Positions 49,347 to 58,705 of a stretch of 64,000 nucleotides of DNA are shown here, piece after piece. Numbering within the stretch: position 1 is the first letter of the stretch; every line of letters starts with the position of its first letter. Source of the stretch: Ruminococcus sp. UBA3665 (lineage in GTDB: Bacteria; Bacillota; Clostridia; Oscillospirales; Ruminococcaceae); the NCBI GenBank assembly GCA_002373165.1, contig DFJS01000067.1, positions 1-64,000 on the forward strand, written 5' to 3'. The position numbers and the translations under genes are program-made. The notes beneath the pieces are model-generated. The model was not told the DNA's origin. It worked only from the letters and a program-made list of their open reading frames with translations, and made no database searches.

Positions 49347-50312
49347 TCATCCCACTGGATGAATCATAAACTGAATATCTTCATGATTCAGATTTTCTTC
49401 TGTTACAAGAGCAATTCCTGTATCCATCATAGCAGAGGGAATTTCCTGACCTTTCAGCAGATACGATGCCGCCATCACGCCGAAATATCCCATATTATAA
49501 GGATTCTGTACAATGACACCGGCCAGTGTGCCGTTATTGATATCTGCATCTGCGCCGTCGAAATAGTCAAAGCCGACTACCTGCACCTGACCTTCGGAAA
49601 TCGTGCCGTCTTTCACAAGACTGTTCACAGCCTGACAGGCTCCTATTGTAGTGGGCTGATTGGTTGCATAGAGAATATCAATCTCAGGATTTTCCGTAAT
49701 CATCTGTACAGCAGTATCTTTGGTTTTGGCAGAATCGCCGCCGCAGTCCACGGGTTCGAGCAGCTGGATGCCGTCCGCAGTATCGAACGAACTCACAAAG
49801 CCGCTGGTTCTCTGCTGTGCAGTCTGGGAAGCACTGTCATGAGTCAGCACAGCAACGACAGAATCTTTTTCGGCGATTTCTTTGACATATCTTCCGGCGA
49901 CTGCCGAGGCGGATTCGTTCTGTGTACCGATAAAAGCAGTACGTGTTTCCAGAGAAATATCACTGTCGATAGTGATAACCGGAATGCCTTTCTGAATCAC
50001 CTGTGACAGAGCATCATTCATTTCGTCCATGACGACCGGCGCAAGCACAATTGCCTGTGCGCCGTCGGAAACGGCCTGATTGACAAGGTCGATTTGTTTT
50101 TGATAATCTTCTTTTTCGGGCGCGGTATAAGATACACTGACATCCAGTTCAGATTCTGCATCTTCCACAGCTTTTTTGACAGAATCCCAATAAGGGTCAG
50201 TACTTTTACAGATAACTGCAATTTTCATTTCCGGCGAATCTTTCTGTTTAGAGCAGGCAGTACAAGTTACCGTCAGCATGACTGCGGACAGCAGAGCAAT
50301 TAATTTTTTCAT
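49347..50312 (-). CDS. Orphan sugar ABC substrate-binding lipoprotein (RbsB-like)
   Basis: 321 residues. Lipobox TCTAC (Cys20). Periplasmic-binding fold type I: VICKSTDPYWDSVKKAVEDA, DGAQAIVLAPVV, IPVITIDSDI and VVGFDYFDGAD match ribose/galactose binding proteins. No permease or ATPase gene is adjacent, so it either serves a transporter elsewhere or senses a ligand. Confidence 0.9.
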   Translation of the reverse strand: MKKLIALLSAVMLTVTCTACSKQKDSPEMKIAVICKSTDPYWDSVKKAVEDAESELDVSVSYTAPEKEDYQKQIDLVNQAVSDGAQAIVLAPVVMDEMNDALSQVIQKGIPVITIDSDISLETRTAFIGTQNESASAVAGRYVKEIAEKDSVVAVLTHDSASQTAQQRTSGFVSSFDTADGIQLLEPVDCGGDSAKTKDTAVQMITENPEIDILYATNQPTTIGACQAVNSLVKDGTISEGQVQVVGFDYFDGADADINNGTLAGVIVQNPYNMGYFGVMAASYLLKGQEIPSAMMDTGIALVTEENLNHEDIQFMIHPVG

Positions 50313-50361
50313 GACAAATTCCCTTCTCAGATAATTATTTTAATAATGTTTTGCAACAATC

Positions 50362-50379
50362 AATTGTAGGTTGACAATT
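50362..50379. promoter_or_regulatory. Inverted repeat at the start point of the sugar-binding gene
   Basis: AATTGT-N6-ACAATT over the predicted transcription start (near 50375), a likely operator. Confidence 0.45.
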
Positions 50380-50381
50380 CT

Positions 50382-50411
50382 ATTATAGCACAGTATTACA
50401 AATCCTGTCAA
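50382..50411 (-). promoter_or_regulatory. Promoter of the sugar-binding gene
   Basis: Minus strand TTGACA (50411-50406), 18-bp spacer, extended TGC-TATAAT (50387-50382). Confidence 0.78.
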
Positions 50412-50466
50412 GTTATAATATACAAAAAAGAAGAAGATTTTTGAAAAAATCAGTTCAATATGCTGT

Positions 50467-51840
50467 TTACTCGCCGGGATGCGAAATCCAGCACTGTCCG
50501 CCGGATTGTTCTGGTTCTGCGGCATAGCTCTGGATTATTTTATTAGTAACAGCATCAATATCGAGTATCATGCTGTAATGATTTTCCTGAAGCTCCTGTT
50601 CAGTAGGCTGAAAGATCATATGCCATACGGGGGTCAGCACATAGCCCTGAAAGATGCCGCGGCTGTCGGTAATTTTTTCCGTAGCATACTGAATTTTTGC
50701 GGATTCGAGAATTCTTTCTTCTGTGAGAAAATCATCCGCAAGCTGAAACGCCTGATTGACATCCAGCAGAGTAACAGCTTCTGTTTTGGGATTGATGTCA
50801 GTATACTGAATCTGCGTTGGCGGATTGAGGAAATAATTTGCTTTGACATAACCGATCTGATTTTTCTGAAACATGCCGATTTCGATCCATGTGCCTTCGG
50901 TCTGCACTGGATTTCCGGAAGAGATACAGGCATCGGAAACGACAGGCATATCCCGGCTGACAAAGCCGAACCGGAATATAACTGCCTGACGGCCGTCCGG
51001 GAAGTTACGGATTTCCAGCCCCTCGTCAGAAAGATGATAATCAGAAGTAAAAAACAAAGAACTTTCTGTTTCGTAAGAATATAAAAATTCCCGTGCAGTA
51101 TTCATCATTTCAATGAGAGTGACTTCCTGGCCGTCCAGCATGACAGCATCCCCGTATCCGGCAAAGAGAGTATCCGTATCGCGCTGAATATCATATTTAT
51201 TTTTTCCCTCGTCATAGATTAATTTTACAGGAAACTGCCAGACGGGATTTCTCTGCGTGTAGACAGAATCGGGATTCTGCGGAAAATCTTTTCTGCTGAC
51301 GGTCAGGTTCTGGAATTCGGCATCATAATGCAGAAGAATTTTATCAGAATCATATTCCAGAGCCTGAATATCAGGATATTCCTGTTCCGGAACAGAGGGG
51401 AAAGACATTGTTTTATCTTTCATGATACAGGTCAGCAGTTTGGGATTCAGTTCTTCGCCGGAAAAATAGCTCCAGATTTCTGAAATTTTCTGAATATTTT
51501 TTTCAGAAACTGATTTTTTCTCATAGAACCGCTGTTCAATATTGCCGACCCGGCATACTATTTCTTCGATAGTGCTGGTTTCTGTAAGAATATGTTCTGT
51601 CTGAGGATGTTTGTTCTTTCGGAGCGCGCCATAATTCAGCCACGGCTTGACAGATTCAAAACCGGGAACTGCTTCTGTTTCGGGAAGAGGAGCAGTTTCG
51701 CGCATAGTGCCGCCAAGAGCAGGCTGTTCTGTGGGAGGCATAGTGAAAAGAAACGGCTGTTCCGGATTTTTCTCACAGGCCTGACAGAACAGCATGATTG
51801 CCAGCACAGGAATGATAACTACATGATAAAATTTCATCAT
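50467..51840 (-). CDS. Large lipoprotein, unknown function (regulatory YycH-like layout possible)
   Basis: 457 residues from ATG 51840 (AAGGCGG five bases upstream; ATG 51837 also possible). Lipobox LFCQAC. A Pro/Glu/Thr linker, then about 400 residues of mixed alpha/beta sequence. The C-terminus (YVLTPVWHMIF, then a DAVTNKIIQ segment) resembles the repeats of PepSY/YycI-type exported proteins, where an Asp-Ala-x-Thr turn follows a substrate strand. That likeness is weak. Single gene, leftward. Confidence 0.7.
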   Translation of the reverse strand: MMKFYHVVIIPVLAIMLFCQACEKNPEQPFLFTMPPTEQPALGGTMRETAPLPETEAVPGFESVKPWLNYGALRKNKHPQTEHILTETSTIEEIVCRVGNIEQRFYEKKSVSEKNIQKISEIWSYFSGEELNPKLLTCIMKDKTMSFPSVPEQEYPDIQALEYDSDKILLHYDAEFQNLTVSRKDFPQNPDSVYTQRNPVWQFPVKLIYDEGKNKYDIQRDTDTLFAGYGDAVMLDGQEVTLIEMMNTAREFLYSYETESSLFFTSDYHLSDEGLEIRNFPDGRQAVIFRFGFVSRDMPVVSDACISSGNPVQTEGTWIEIGMFQKNQIGYVKANYFLNPPTQIQYTDINPKTEAVTLLDVNQAFQLADDFLTEERILESAKIQYATEKITDSRGIFQGYVLTPVWHMIFQPTEQELQENHYSMILDIDAVTNKIIQSYAAEPEQSGGQCWISHPGE

Positions 51841-51868
51841 CGGCACCGCCTTAAAATAGATTTCTGCA

Positions 51869-51920
51869 TAAAAAACACATGACCTCCGGAAAATATGACA
51901 GAAATTCTCCGGAAGTCATG
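51869..51920 (-). terminator. Terminator of the MBL-fold gene
   Basis: Stem CATGACTTCCGGA/TCCGGAGGTCATG (one G-T pair) followed by TGTTTTTT on the minus strand. Confidence 0.78.
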
Positions 51921-51951
51921 AGTTTTGTAGGAATATACAAAAATAAGAAGA

Positions 51952-52878
51952 TTAAACTGTGCTGTCTGCCGAAATTTCAGAATCTTCTCCGGCAGAATCG
52001 TCTTCTTTGAAGTTCATCCATGTTTCAAAGCTGACCGCGCTGCCTGTGCTGGTACAGCGGATATTGCCGTCCCGGAAGGTGACATATGTTTCGATATTAC
52101 GGTCAGCAAGTTCCTGCATGATAACTTCGGAAAGGTTTTCTTCATCTGTTGTGACAACAGCATATTCAGGCGTAACCTGATCCAGAAATTCGCCCAGATT
52201 AGCGACTTCTCTGCCGTGATAGGGTTCTTTGAGGACATCGCAGTCGCCCATATCCATCAGTTCTGTAAGACGTTCCTGCATGGCATCGCCCGTAAAAAGA
52301 AAAACTTCATCATGATGTGTCATTTTAATCACGAGTGAATGATTATTATCATCGCCGTCATGATAAGATTTCTGCTGACAGGGATAGATTTCAAAATAGG
52401 CATCATCCAGCATAAAAGTCATAGAAGAAGAAGTCAGCAGTTCCCATTCCAGGCCTTTGAGTTCCATTGCTTCGCACAGGTTAGTATATTCCGTGCTTGC
52501 TTCGGAATAATTTGCGCCGATCACATGACTGACATTGAATTCGTTGACGACTTTTGCCGCGCCGCCGATATGGTCCTGATCATAATGTGTAAGAATCATA
52601 TAATCGACAGTATCCGTACCGAGGGCATTCAGGCAGTTGCGGACTTTTTTCCCGTCTGTTTTCTCGCCGCAGTCGATGACGACAGCATGATTTTCTGTCT
52701 TGATGACAGCAGCATCTGCCTTGCCAACTTTGAGAAAATCGACAGTCAGGTTATAAGTTTCGGCAGGTTCTGTATAGGCGGCAGTCTGACTGGGTTCAGA
52801 AGAAGCCGTTCCCTGGGAACATCCGGTCAGCAGCAGGCTGATTCCTGCAAGCATCGCATATAATTTTGTTATTTTCAT
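51952..52878 (-). CDS. Exported metallo-beta-lactamase-fold lipoprotein (ComEC-like)
   Basis: 308 residues from ATG 52878 (AAGAAAGGA upstream). Lipobox LLTGC (Cys19). The MBL fold is of the ComEC/Rec2 C-terminal type: DFLKVGKADAAVIKTENHAV, VIDCGEKTDGK, the metal motif LTHYDQDHIGG, VFLFTGDA and LKEPYHG. Free-standing exported copies are common in Clostridia and are thought to act as nucleases or hydrolases. An acidic tail closes it. Divided from the Na/Pi gene by only 110 bases, same strand. Confidence 0.88.
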   Translation of the reverse strand: MKITKLYAMLAGISLLLTGCSQGTASSEPSQTAAYTEPAETYNLTVDFLKVGKADAAVIKTENHAVVIDCGEKTDGKKVRNCLNALGTDTVDYMILTHYDQDHIGGAAKVVNEFNVSHVIGANYSEASTEYTNLCEAMELKGLEWELLTSSSMTFMLDDAYFEIYPCQQKSYHDGDDNNHSLVIKMTHHDEVFLFTGDAMQERLTELMDMGDCDVLKEPYHGREVANLGEFLDQVTPEYAVVTTDEENLSEVIMQELADRNIETYVTFRDGNIRCTSTGSAVSFETWMNFKEDDSAGEDSEISADSTV

Positions 52879-52989
52879 AAAAATAATCCTTTCTTGAAAA
52901 ATAAAAATAATATAAAAAACTGCATAAAAATCGGCTGGAACTTTCAGGAAAAAGCAGGCCGTGCAGACAAGCCGCATGACCTGCATTTC

Positions 52990-54774
52990 TCAGAGGGTAC
53001 TTGTATTGATACTGTACTGGTGTGAAAATTTTTCAAAATTATCGTTGAAATTCTTGTTGCCGAATTTGACTTTGTTCAGATAGCCGTGAGTTTCAAACGT
53101 GCTGTGAGAAGTTTCAATGACAGATACGGCAATATTGGAGCAGTGATCGGAAACGCGTTCAAAATTATTCAGAATATCGGCCAGAACAAAGCCTGTCTCG
53201 ATGGTGCAGGTGCCTGCCTGAAGCCGCTTGACATGATTGGCCTTGATATCTCTTGTCAGATAATCAATGACCTGTTCCAGCGGTTCGATATCGGCGGCAT
53301 CGGCTTCATCTACAGTTTTATAGACTCTGTAGGCGCGTTCGAGGATATCTTCCAGAGCCTCGGTGAGCACATCCATTTCCTTCATGGCATTTTCAGAGAA
53401 CTGTAATTTTTTGTCATGAATTTCCTTGGCGATATCGGCCAGATTAATGGCATGATCTCCGAGGCGTTCAAAATCTCCGATAGCTCTCAGCACCCGGGAA
53501 GATACCTGACTGTCATGTTCGGACAATGCCTGCGAAGTCAGCTGTACCAGTGTCGTACCTATTTTATCTTCATAGTCATCTAATTTGTCTTCATTTTTGA
53601 ATACTTTTTCGGCTTTTTTTTTATCATAATCTGTCAGGAGAGAAATACTCATGAACATAGTTTCTTTTGCAAGCTTTGCCATTTTCCGGGAAGCTTCATC
53701 GCATTCTGTTACAGCAACAGAAGGGGTTGTCAGCAGACGCTTGTCAAGCAGAGCATGTTCTTCCTGCTGAGGTTCTGTTTCCTTGTCGGGGAGAATCCAG
53801 TTTGCAATTTTTTCCAGCTGTTTGGCAAACGGCAGCAGCAGAATTGTCGTCAGGATATTAAACACTGTGTGAACAATCGCAATGCCGACAGAATTGATTA
53901 CCATATCCGAGAAGGCAAACCCGATTGTCATATCCAGAATTTCATAGAGTGTCAGGAAAAATACGGTTCCGATGATATTGAATGCAATATGAATCACGCC
54001 TACTTTCTTGGCGTTTCTGTTTACGCCGAAACTGGAGATCAGGGCAGTCACACAGGTGCCGATATTCTGTCCCATGATAATCGGAATTGCCATGCCGAAC
54101 GTAATTGCTTCGGAAGAATCGGCCAGTCTCTGGAGAATGCCGATAGATGCCGCAGAACTCTGGATCACTCCGGTTACGACCGTGCCGACCAGTACGCCCA
54201 GCAGAGGATTTTCAAATTTTGTCAGAAGCTGCTGGAATTCCTGCGAATCTTTCAGCGGCGCAACCGCATCGCCCATCAGTACCATGCCATACATCAGGAC
54301 GGCAAAGCCGACCAGGATATTTCCGATATCTTTTTTTCTGCCGTTTTTCGACATCATAATCAGCACTGCGCCGACCAGAGCAAAAATCAGGGAAAAATAT
54401 TCCGGGTTCAGCAGTGACAGCCACAGGGGGCCTTCTGTATCCACACCCATCAGGCACAGCAGCCAGGTTGTAAACGTCTTGCCGATATTCGAGCCGATAA
54501 TTACCGTTACTGTCTGACTGACATCCATCATGCCGCAGTTGACAAGTCCCACCAGCATGACCGTAACAGACGAGGAAGACTGCAATACAATTGTGATAAA
54601 CGTCCCCAGAAACAGACTAAGCCATGTATTGGATGTCAGTTTCTTCAATGCCTGTTCCAGTTTGCCTCCGGCCATTTTTTCCAGTCCGGAAGACATGACA
54701 TTCATACCATACAGGAAGAACGCCAGCCCGCCGATGACCATAATCACCGCCAGCACTACTTCTTTGACACTCAT
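52990..54774 (-). CDS. Na/phosphate cotransporter with PhoU-like domain
   Basis: 594 residues from ATG 54774. Two Na_Pi repeats carry the inverted QSS motifs (VLQSSSSVTVMLVGL and GVIQSSAASIGIL), with eight or so membrane segments. Residues about 360-594 are PhoU-like helices (LGDHAINLADIAKEIHDKK, then NNFERVSDHCSNIAVSVIE). Imports phosphate or a related anion. Polyphosphate kinase lies 6 kb away. Confidence 0.93.
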   Translation of the reverse strand: MSVKEVVLAVIMVIGGLAFFLYGMNVMSSGLEKMAGGKLEQALKKLTSNTWLSLFLGTFITIVLQSSSSVTVMLVGLVNCGMMDVSQTVTVIIGSNIGKTFTTWLLCLMGVDTEGPLWLSLLNPEYFSLIFALVGAVLIMMSKNGRKKDIGNILVGFAVLMYGMVLMGDAVAPLKDSQEFQQLLTKFENPLLGVLVGTVVTGVIQSSAASIGILQRLADSSEAITFGMAIPIIMGQNIGTCVTALISSFGVNRNAKKVGVIHIAFNIIGTVFFLTLYEILDMTIGFAFSDMVINSVGIAIVHTVFNILTTILLLPFAKQLEKIANWILPDKETEPQQEEHALLDKRLLTTPSVAVTECDEASRKMAKLAKETMFMSISLLTDYDKKKAEKVFKNEDKLDDYEDKIGTTLVQLTSQALSEHDSQVSSRVLRAIGDFERLGDHAINLADIAKEIHDKKLQFSENAMKEMDVLTEALEDILERAYRVYKTVDEADAADIEPLEQVIDYLTRDIKANHVKRLQAGTCTIETGFVLADILNNFERVSDHCSNIAVSVIETSHSTFETHGYLNKVKFGNKNFNDNFEKFSHQYSINTSTL

Positions 54775-54978
54775 ACGTAACAACCGCCTTTCAAGTGGTT
54801 TTGTTAAGAATAATCATAAGCCTGAAAGCTTAAAATAAGCTTGATTTCTGTAAATTTTCACATATTTTTCATGCCATTTTCATCATAGCAGAGAAATATA
54901 AAATGCACTAGTATAATCATGTTAAATCTATGTAAAATCCTGAATCCGGATTCACGGCAGGGATTTTTTTTCTGATTC
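54775..54978. other. Intergenic stretch before the paaK promoter
   Basis: AT-rich divergent region. A weak stem AAATCCTG/CAGGGATTT with eight T (about 54934-54969) looks like a terminator but no gene upstream needs one. No clear -35/-10 pair for the leftward gene was found. Confidence 0.4.
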
Positions 54979-55007
54979 TTGACAGGAACATAAAAATATG
55001 CTATAAT
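54979..55007 (+). promoter_or_regulatory. Promoter of the paaK-ior operon
   Basis: TTGACA (54979-54984), 17-bp spacer, extended TGC-TATAAT (55002-55007). Confidence 0.82.
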
Positions 55008-55010
55008 AAT

Positions 55011-55046
55011 GTTAATCATGCAAAACGCCCGGTTTATTTGATTAAC
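55011..55046 (+). promoter_or_regulatory. Inverted repeat over the paaK start point
   Basis: GTTAATCA (55011-55018) and TGATTAAC (55039-55046), perfect 8-bp arms, 20-base loop. Either operator halves or a leader hairpin. Confidence 0.55.
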
Positions 55047-55121
55047 TCTATCAAGAAACTATGTTTTTTGCACAAAAGCTTTAAAGTATTAAAATCCAAG
55101 AAAGAGAAGTGAATTTTTTTC

Positions 55122-56429
55122 ATGTTTTTTCAGAAAGACATCGAAACCATGCCTCGTCAGAAAATTGAGGAAATTCAGCTTGCACGGCTGAAGCATCAGG
55201 TGCAGTACTGCATGGACAATGTGCCGTTTTATCATAAGCGGCTGACCGAAGCCGGCATTACGGCAGATAAAATCAAAACTCTGTCAGATATCCAGTATAT
55301 CCCGTATACGACCAAAGCAGATATCCGGGATCATTATCCTTTCGGGCTGTTTGCCAGACCCATGAAGGAAATTGTCAGAATTCATGCTTCCAGCGGCACA
55401 ACAGGAAAGCCTACTGTTGTGGGCTATACCCGGAATGACCTGAATAACTGGAGCGACTGTGTCGCCCGTCTGTGTGCGGCTGTCGGCGTAAATGATAACG
55501 ATATTGCACAGATTTCGTTCGGTTACGGACTGTTTACCGGCGCACTCGGCCTGCATTATGGTCTGGAAAAGCTCGGCTGTGCCGTGATTCCGATTTCTTC
55601 CGGCAATACCCAGAAACAGGCCATGATTCTGAAAGATTTCGGTACCACTGTCCTGATCAGTACCCCGTCCTATGCCATGTATATGAGTGAAGTTGCCCAC
55701 GAAATGGGAATTTCTAACGAAGAATTAAAATTACGAATCGGCCTGTTCGGTTCAGAAGGCTGTACCGATGCCCTGAGAGATAAAATCGAAAAAGGGTTCG
55801 GCCTGTTCTCGACTGATAACTATGGCATGAGTGAACTGATGGGGCCGGGCGTTTCCGGCGAATGTGAATGCCGCTGCGGTCTGCATTTTGCCGAAGACCA
55901 TTTTCTGCCGGAAGTCATCAACAGCGAAACAGGCGAAGTCCTTCCCAGAGGCGAAAAAGGCGAACTTGTCGTGACAACTCTTACCAAAGAAGGCATTCCG
56001 CTGCTGCGCTACAGAACCAAAGATATCACCAGAATTCACTATGAAACATGCAAGTGCGGCCGCACTCATGCCCGTATGGAAAAAGTACAGGGCAGAAGCG
56101 ACGATATGCTGAAAATCCGCGGCGTGAACGTCTTCCCGTCCCAGATTGAAAGCGTTATGGCCAATATCGAAGGCATTTCCCCTCACTATGAACTGATTCT
56201 TACCAGAAAGAATTATACAGATTATCTGGAAGTCAGAATTGAAATTATTGACGAATCCCTGCTGGAAAAGCTTGAAAATCTGGAAAAGCTCCAGAAAGAA
56301 GCCGCCGATAAACTCAAAACAGTGCTGGGCATTCAGGCAAAAGTCACGCTGGTTGCACCGAAATCAATTCAGCGTTACGAAGGCAAGGCCAAGCGCATTA
56401 TCGACAAAAGAAACGAAACAGAAGAGTAA
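55122..56429 (+). CDS. paaK: Phenylacetate-CoA ligase family
   Basis: 435 residues. Activates an aryl acid to its CoA thioester through an adenylate. ATP motif HASSGTTGKPTVVGYT, FSTDNYGMSELMGPGVSGEC, YRTKDIT and the C-terminal RSDDMLKIRGVNVFPSQIES are all present. In anaerobes this gene beside iorAB removes or makes aryl-CoA from indolepyruvate or phenylpyruvate routes. First gene of the operon. Confidence 0.94.
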   Translation: MFFQKDIETMPRQKIEEIQLARLKHQVQYCMDNVPFYHKRLTEAGITADKIKTLSDIQYIPYTTKADIRDHYPFGLFARPMKEIVRIHASSGTTGKPTVVGYTRNDLNNWSDCVARLCAAVGVNDNDIAQISFGYGLFTGALGLHYGLEKLGCAVIPISSGNTQKQAMILKDFGTTVLISTPSYAMYMSEVAHEMGISNEELKLRIGLFGSEGCTDALRDKIEKGFGLFSTDNYGMSELMGPGVSGECECRCGLHFAEDHFLPEVINSETGEVLPRGEKGELVVTTLTKEGIPLLRYRTKDITRIHYETCKCGRTHARMEKVQGRSDDMLKIRGVNVFPSQIESVMANIEGISPHYELILTRKNYTDYLEVRIEIIDESLLEKLENLEKLQKEAADKLKTVLGIQAKVTLVAPKSIQRYEGKAKRIIDKRNETEE

Positions 56430-56459
56430 TTATTATCTATTTTGGAGGAATTTTATCAC

Positions 56460-58196
56460 ATGAAAGAATTAATGATCGGCAATGCCGCTGTTGCCCGCGG
56501 TCTGTACGAAGCCGGAGTGCAGGTGATCTCCAGCTATCCGGGCACACCCAGCACGGAAATTACAGAATTCGCCGCCACTTATGACGAAATCTACTGCGAA
56601 TGGGCACCCAATGAGAAAGTCGCAATGGAAACTGCTTTCGGAGCATCTCTGCGCGGAGTCCGGACAGCCTGTGCCATGAAGCATGTCGGACTGAATGTCG
56701 CCGCCGACCCGCTGTTTACGCTTTCTTATACCGGCGTGACGGGCGGTCTGGTTGTCTGTGTGGCCGATGACCCCGGAATGCACTCTTCCCAGAATGAACA
56801 GGATTCCCGTCACTACGCCATCGGCGCAAAAGTTCCCATGCTGGAACCGGCTGATTCTGCTGAATGTAAAGAATTTGCAAAGCTTGCTTTTGAAATTTCT
56901 GAAACATTCGATACACCCTGCCTGCTCCGCATGTGTACCAGAATCGCCCATGCACAGAGCGTAGTCGAACTGGAAGACCGTGTTGTTCCGGAATGTCCTG
57001 CTTATGAAAAAAATCCGGCAAAATACATCATGGCTCCCGCGAATGCCATCAAGCGGCATCCTGTTGTGGAAGAGCGTACCAGAAAATTAACTGAATATGC
57101 CGAAACAGCTTCTGTCAACCGTCTGGAAATCGGCGGTACGCAGATTGGCATTATCACATCCGGGGCATGTTATCAGTATGTAAAAGAAGTGTTCGGCGAT
57201 GCCGTCAGCATTCTGAAGCTTGGCATGGTGAATCCTCTGCCTGTGCAGAAGATCAAGGCATTTGCGCAGATGGTGAACAAGCTCTATGTTGTGGAAGAAC
57301 TGGACGGCATTATCGAAACTCACTGCAAGAACATCGGCGTGAATGTAATCGGCAAGGAATTATTCACACCTCTGGGCGAATACTCTCAGAAGAGCATTGC
57401 GGCGGCATTCGGACTGCCTGCGAAAGAAACAGTCACAGCCGATACGCCTGTGCCGATGCGTCCGCCTGTGATGTGTTCGGGCTGTCCGCACCGCGGCATG
57501 TTCTATGTATTATCGAAGAATAAAATCACAGTTCTGGGGGATATTGGCTGTTATACGCTGGGGTCTGCGGCACCTTTGTGCGCACTGGATTCGACTTTGT
57601 GCATGGGCGCATCGATTTCGGGACTGCATGGATATAATAAGGCATCCAAAGGCGGGACGGAGAATCAGTCTGTAGCAGTCATCGGCGATTCTACTTTCAT
57701 GCATTCCGGCATGACCGGACTGGCGAATATTGCCTATAACGGCTCGAATTCGACTGTGATTATTCTGGATAATTCCATCACGGGCATGACGGGTCATCAG
57801 CAGAATCCGACGACAGGCTATAATATCAAGGGCGATCCTGCGACTAAAATTGATTTAGAGGCTCTGTGTCATGCGCTGGGCATCAACAGAGTCAGAGTTG
57901 TTGACCCCTACAATCTGGACGAATGCGAAAAGGCAGTCAAGGAAGAATTAGCTGTTGCAGAGCCTTCTGTGATTATTTCGCGCCGTCCGTGCGTATTATT
58001 GAAGTATGTCAAGCCGAAAAAGCCTGTAGTTGTCGATAAAGACAAGTGCAGAAGCTGCAAACGCTGCATGAAGCTGGGCTGTCCGTCAGTTCATATTGAT
58101 GCCGACGGCAAGGCCGGAATTGATAATACTCTCTGCGTGGGCTGCGGTGTCTGTGAACAGCTCTGTCCGTTCGATGCGATTCATGATGGTGAATAA
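56460..58196 (+). CDS. iorA: Indolepyruvate:ferredoxin oxidoreductase alpha subunit
   Basis: 578 residues from ATG 56460 (TTGGAGGA upstream). The N-terminal half opens VISSYPGTPSTEITEF; MCSGCPHRGMFYVLSK, GDIGCYTLGSAAPLCALDS and MTGHQQNPTTG carry the TPP site. Two C-terminal clusters: CRSCKRCMKLGCPSVHID (cluster I lacks one Cys of the usual pattern order) and CVGCGVCEQLCPFDAIH. Converts aryl pyruvates to aryl-acetyl-CoA with reduced ferredoxin. Confidence 0.95.
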   Translation: MKELMIGNAAVARGLYEAGVQVISSYPGTPSTEITEFAATYDEIYCEWAPNEKVAMETAFGASLRGVRTACAMKHVGLNVAADPLFTLSYTGVTGGLVVCVADDPGMHSSQNEQDSRHYAIGAKVPMLEPADSAECKEFAKLAFEISETFDTPCLLRMCTRIAHAQSVVELEDRVVPECPAYEKNPAKYIMAPANAIKRHPVVEERTRKLTEYAETASVNRLEIGGTQIGIITSGACYQYVKEVFGDAVSILKLGMVNPLPVQKIKAFAQMVNKLYVVEELDGIIETHCKNIGVNVIGKELFTPLGEYSQKSIAAAFGLPAKETVTADTPVPMRPPVMCSGCPHRGMFYVLSKNKITVLGDIGCYTLGSAAPLCALDSTLCMGASISGLHGYNKASKGGTENQSVAVIGDSTFMHSGMTGLANIAYNGSNSTVIILDNSITGMTGHQQNPTTGYNIKGDPATKIDLEALCHALGINRVRVVDPYNLDECEKAVKEELAVAEPSVIISRRPCVLLKYVKPKKPVVVDKDKCRSCKRCMKLGCPSVHIDADGKAGIDNTLCVGCGVCEQLCPFDAIHDGE

Positions 58197-58225
58197 TTAA
58201 AAATTTCTGAATCGGGGGAAATTTC

Positions 58226-58705
58226 ATGATGTTCGATATGATTTTTTCAGGGCTGACATTTCTGGCTGGAATGCTGTTATTTGCTTACACACTCATCTGT
58301 CTGCCCTTGACTTACAGAAAAGCGAAGAAATCCGGCATTGTGAAATTTCACTTCCGGCACGGCAGATTTTATTATATTCTGGGGTCGGTTGTGATTTTCT
58401 GGGGAATTGCACTGCTGACTTACTATATTCAGCAGGCAGATTTCTGGCATGTGATATTTTATATCGGCTATATATTGGTAATGATTATCTGTGCAGTTTC
58501 TGAAATGGGATATATCACAAATGACGGCTGGTATGGCATTAATGACAAACATCCGCGGAAACTCATCAGCAAAACCGGAAATCATGAACTCTGGTTTTAT
58601 TTTGCAGGAAGCAAAAATAACTATCTGTTTCTGCATATTCCCGATACCCCCGAAAACCGACAGAAATTCAGAGAATTACTAATCAGGAAAGAAGAATTGT
58701 TATGA
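58226..58705 (+). CDS. Membrane protein inserted between iorA and iorB
   Basis: 159 residues, about four hydrophobic segments in the first 100, then a soluble tail of 60 with aromatic residues (NHELWFYFAGSKNNYLFLH). GGGGGA precedes ATG 58226. ATGA overlap with the next gene. Family not recognised. Context suggests export or sensing tied to aryl-acid metabolism, but nothing shows this directly. Confidence 0.65.
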   Translation: MMFDMIFSGLTFLAGMLLFAYTLICLPLTYRKAKKSGIVKFHFRHGRFYYILGSVVIFWGIALLTYYIQQADFWHVIFYIGYILVMIICAVSEMGYITNDGWYGINDKHPRKLISKTGNHELWFYFAGSKNNYLFLHIPDTPENRQKFRELLIRKEELL

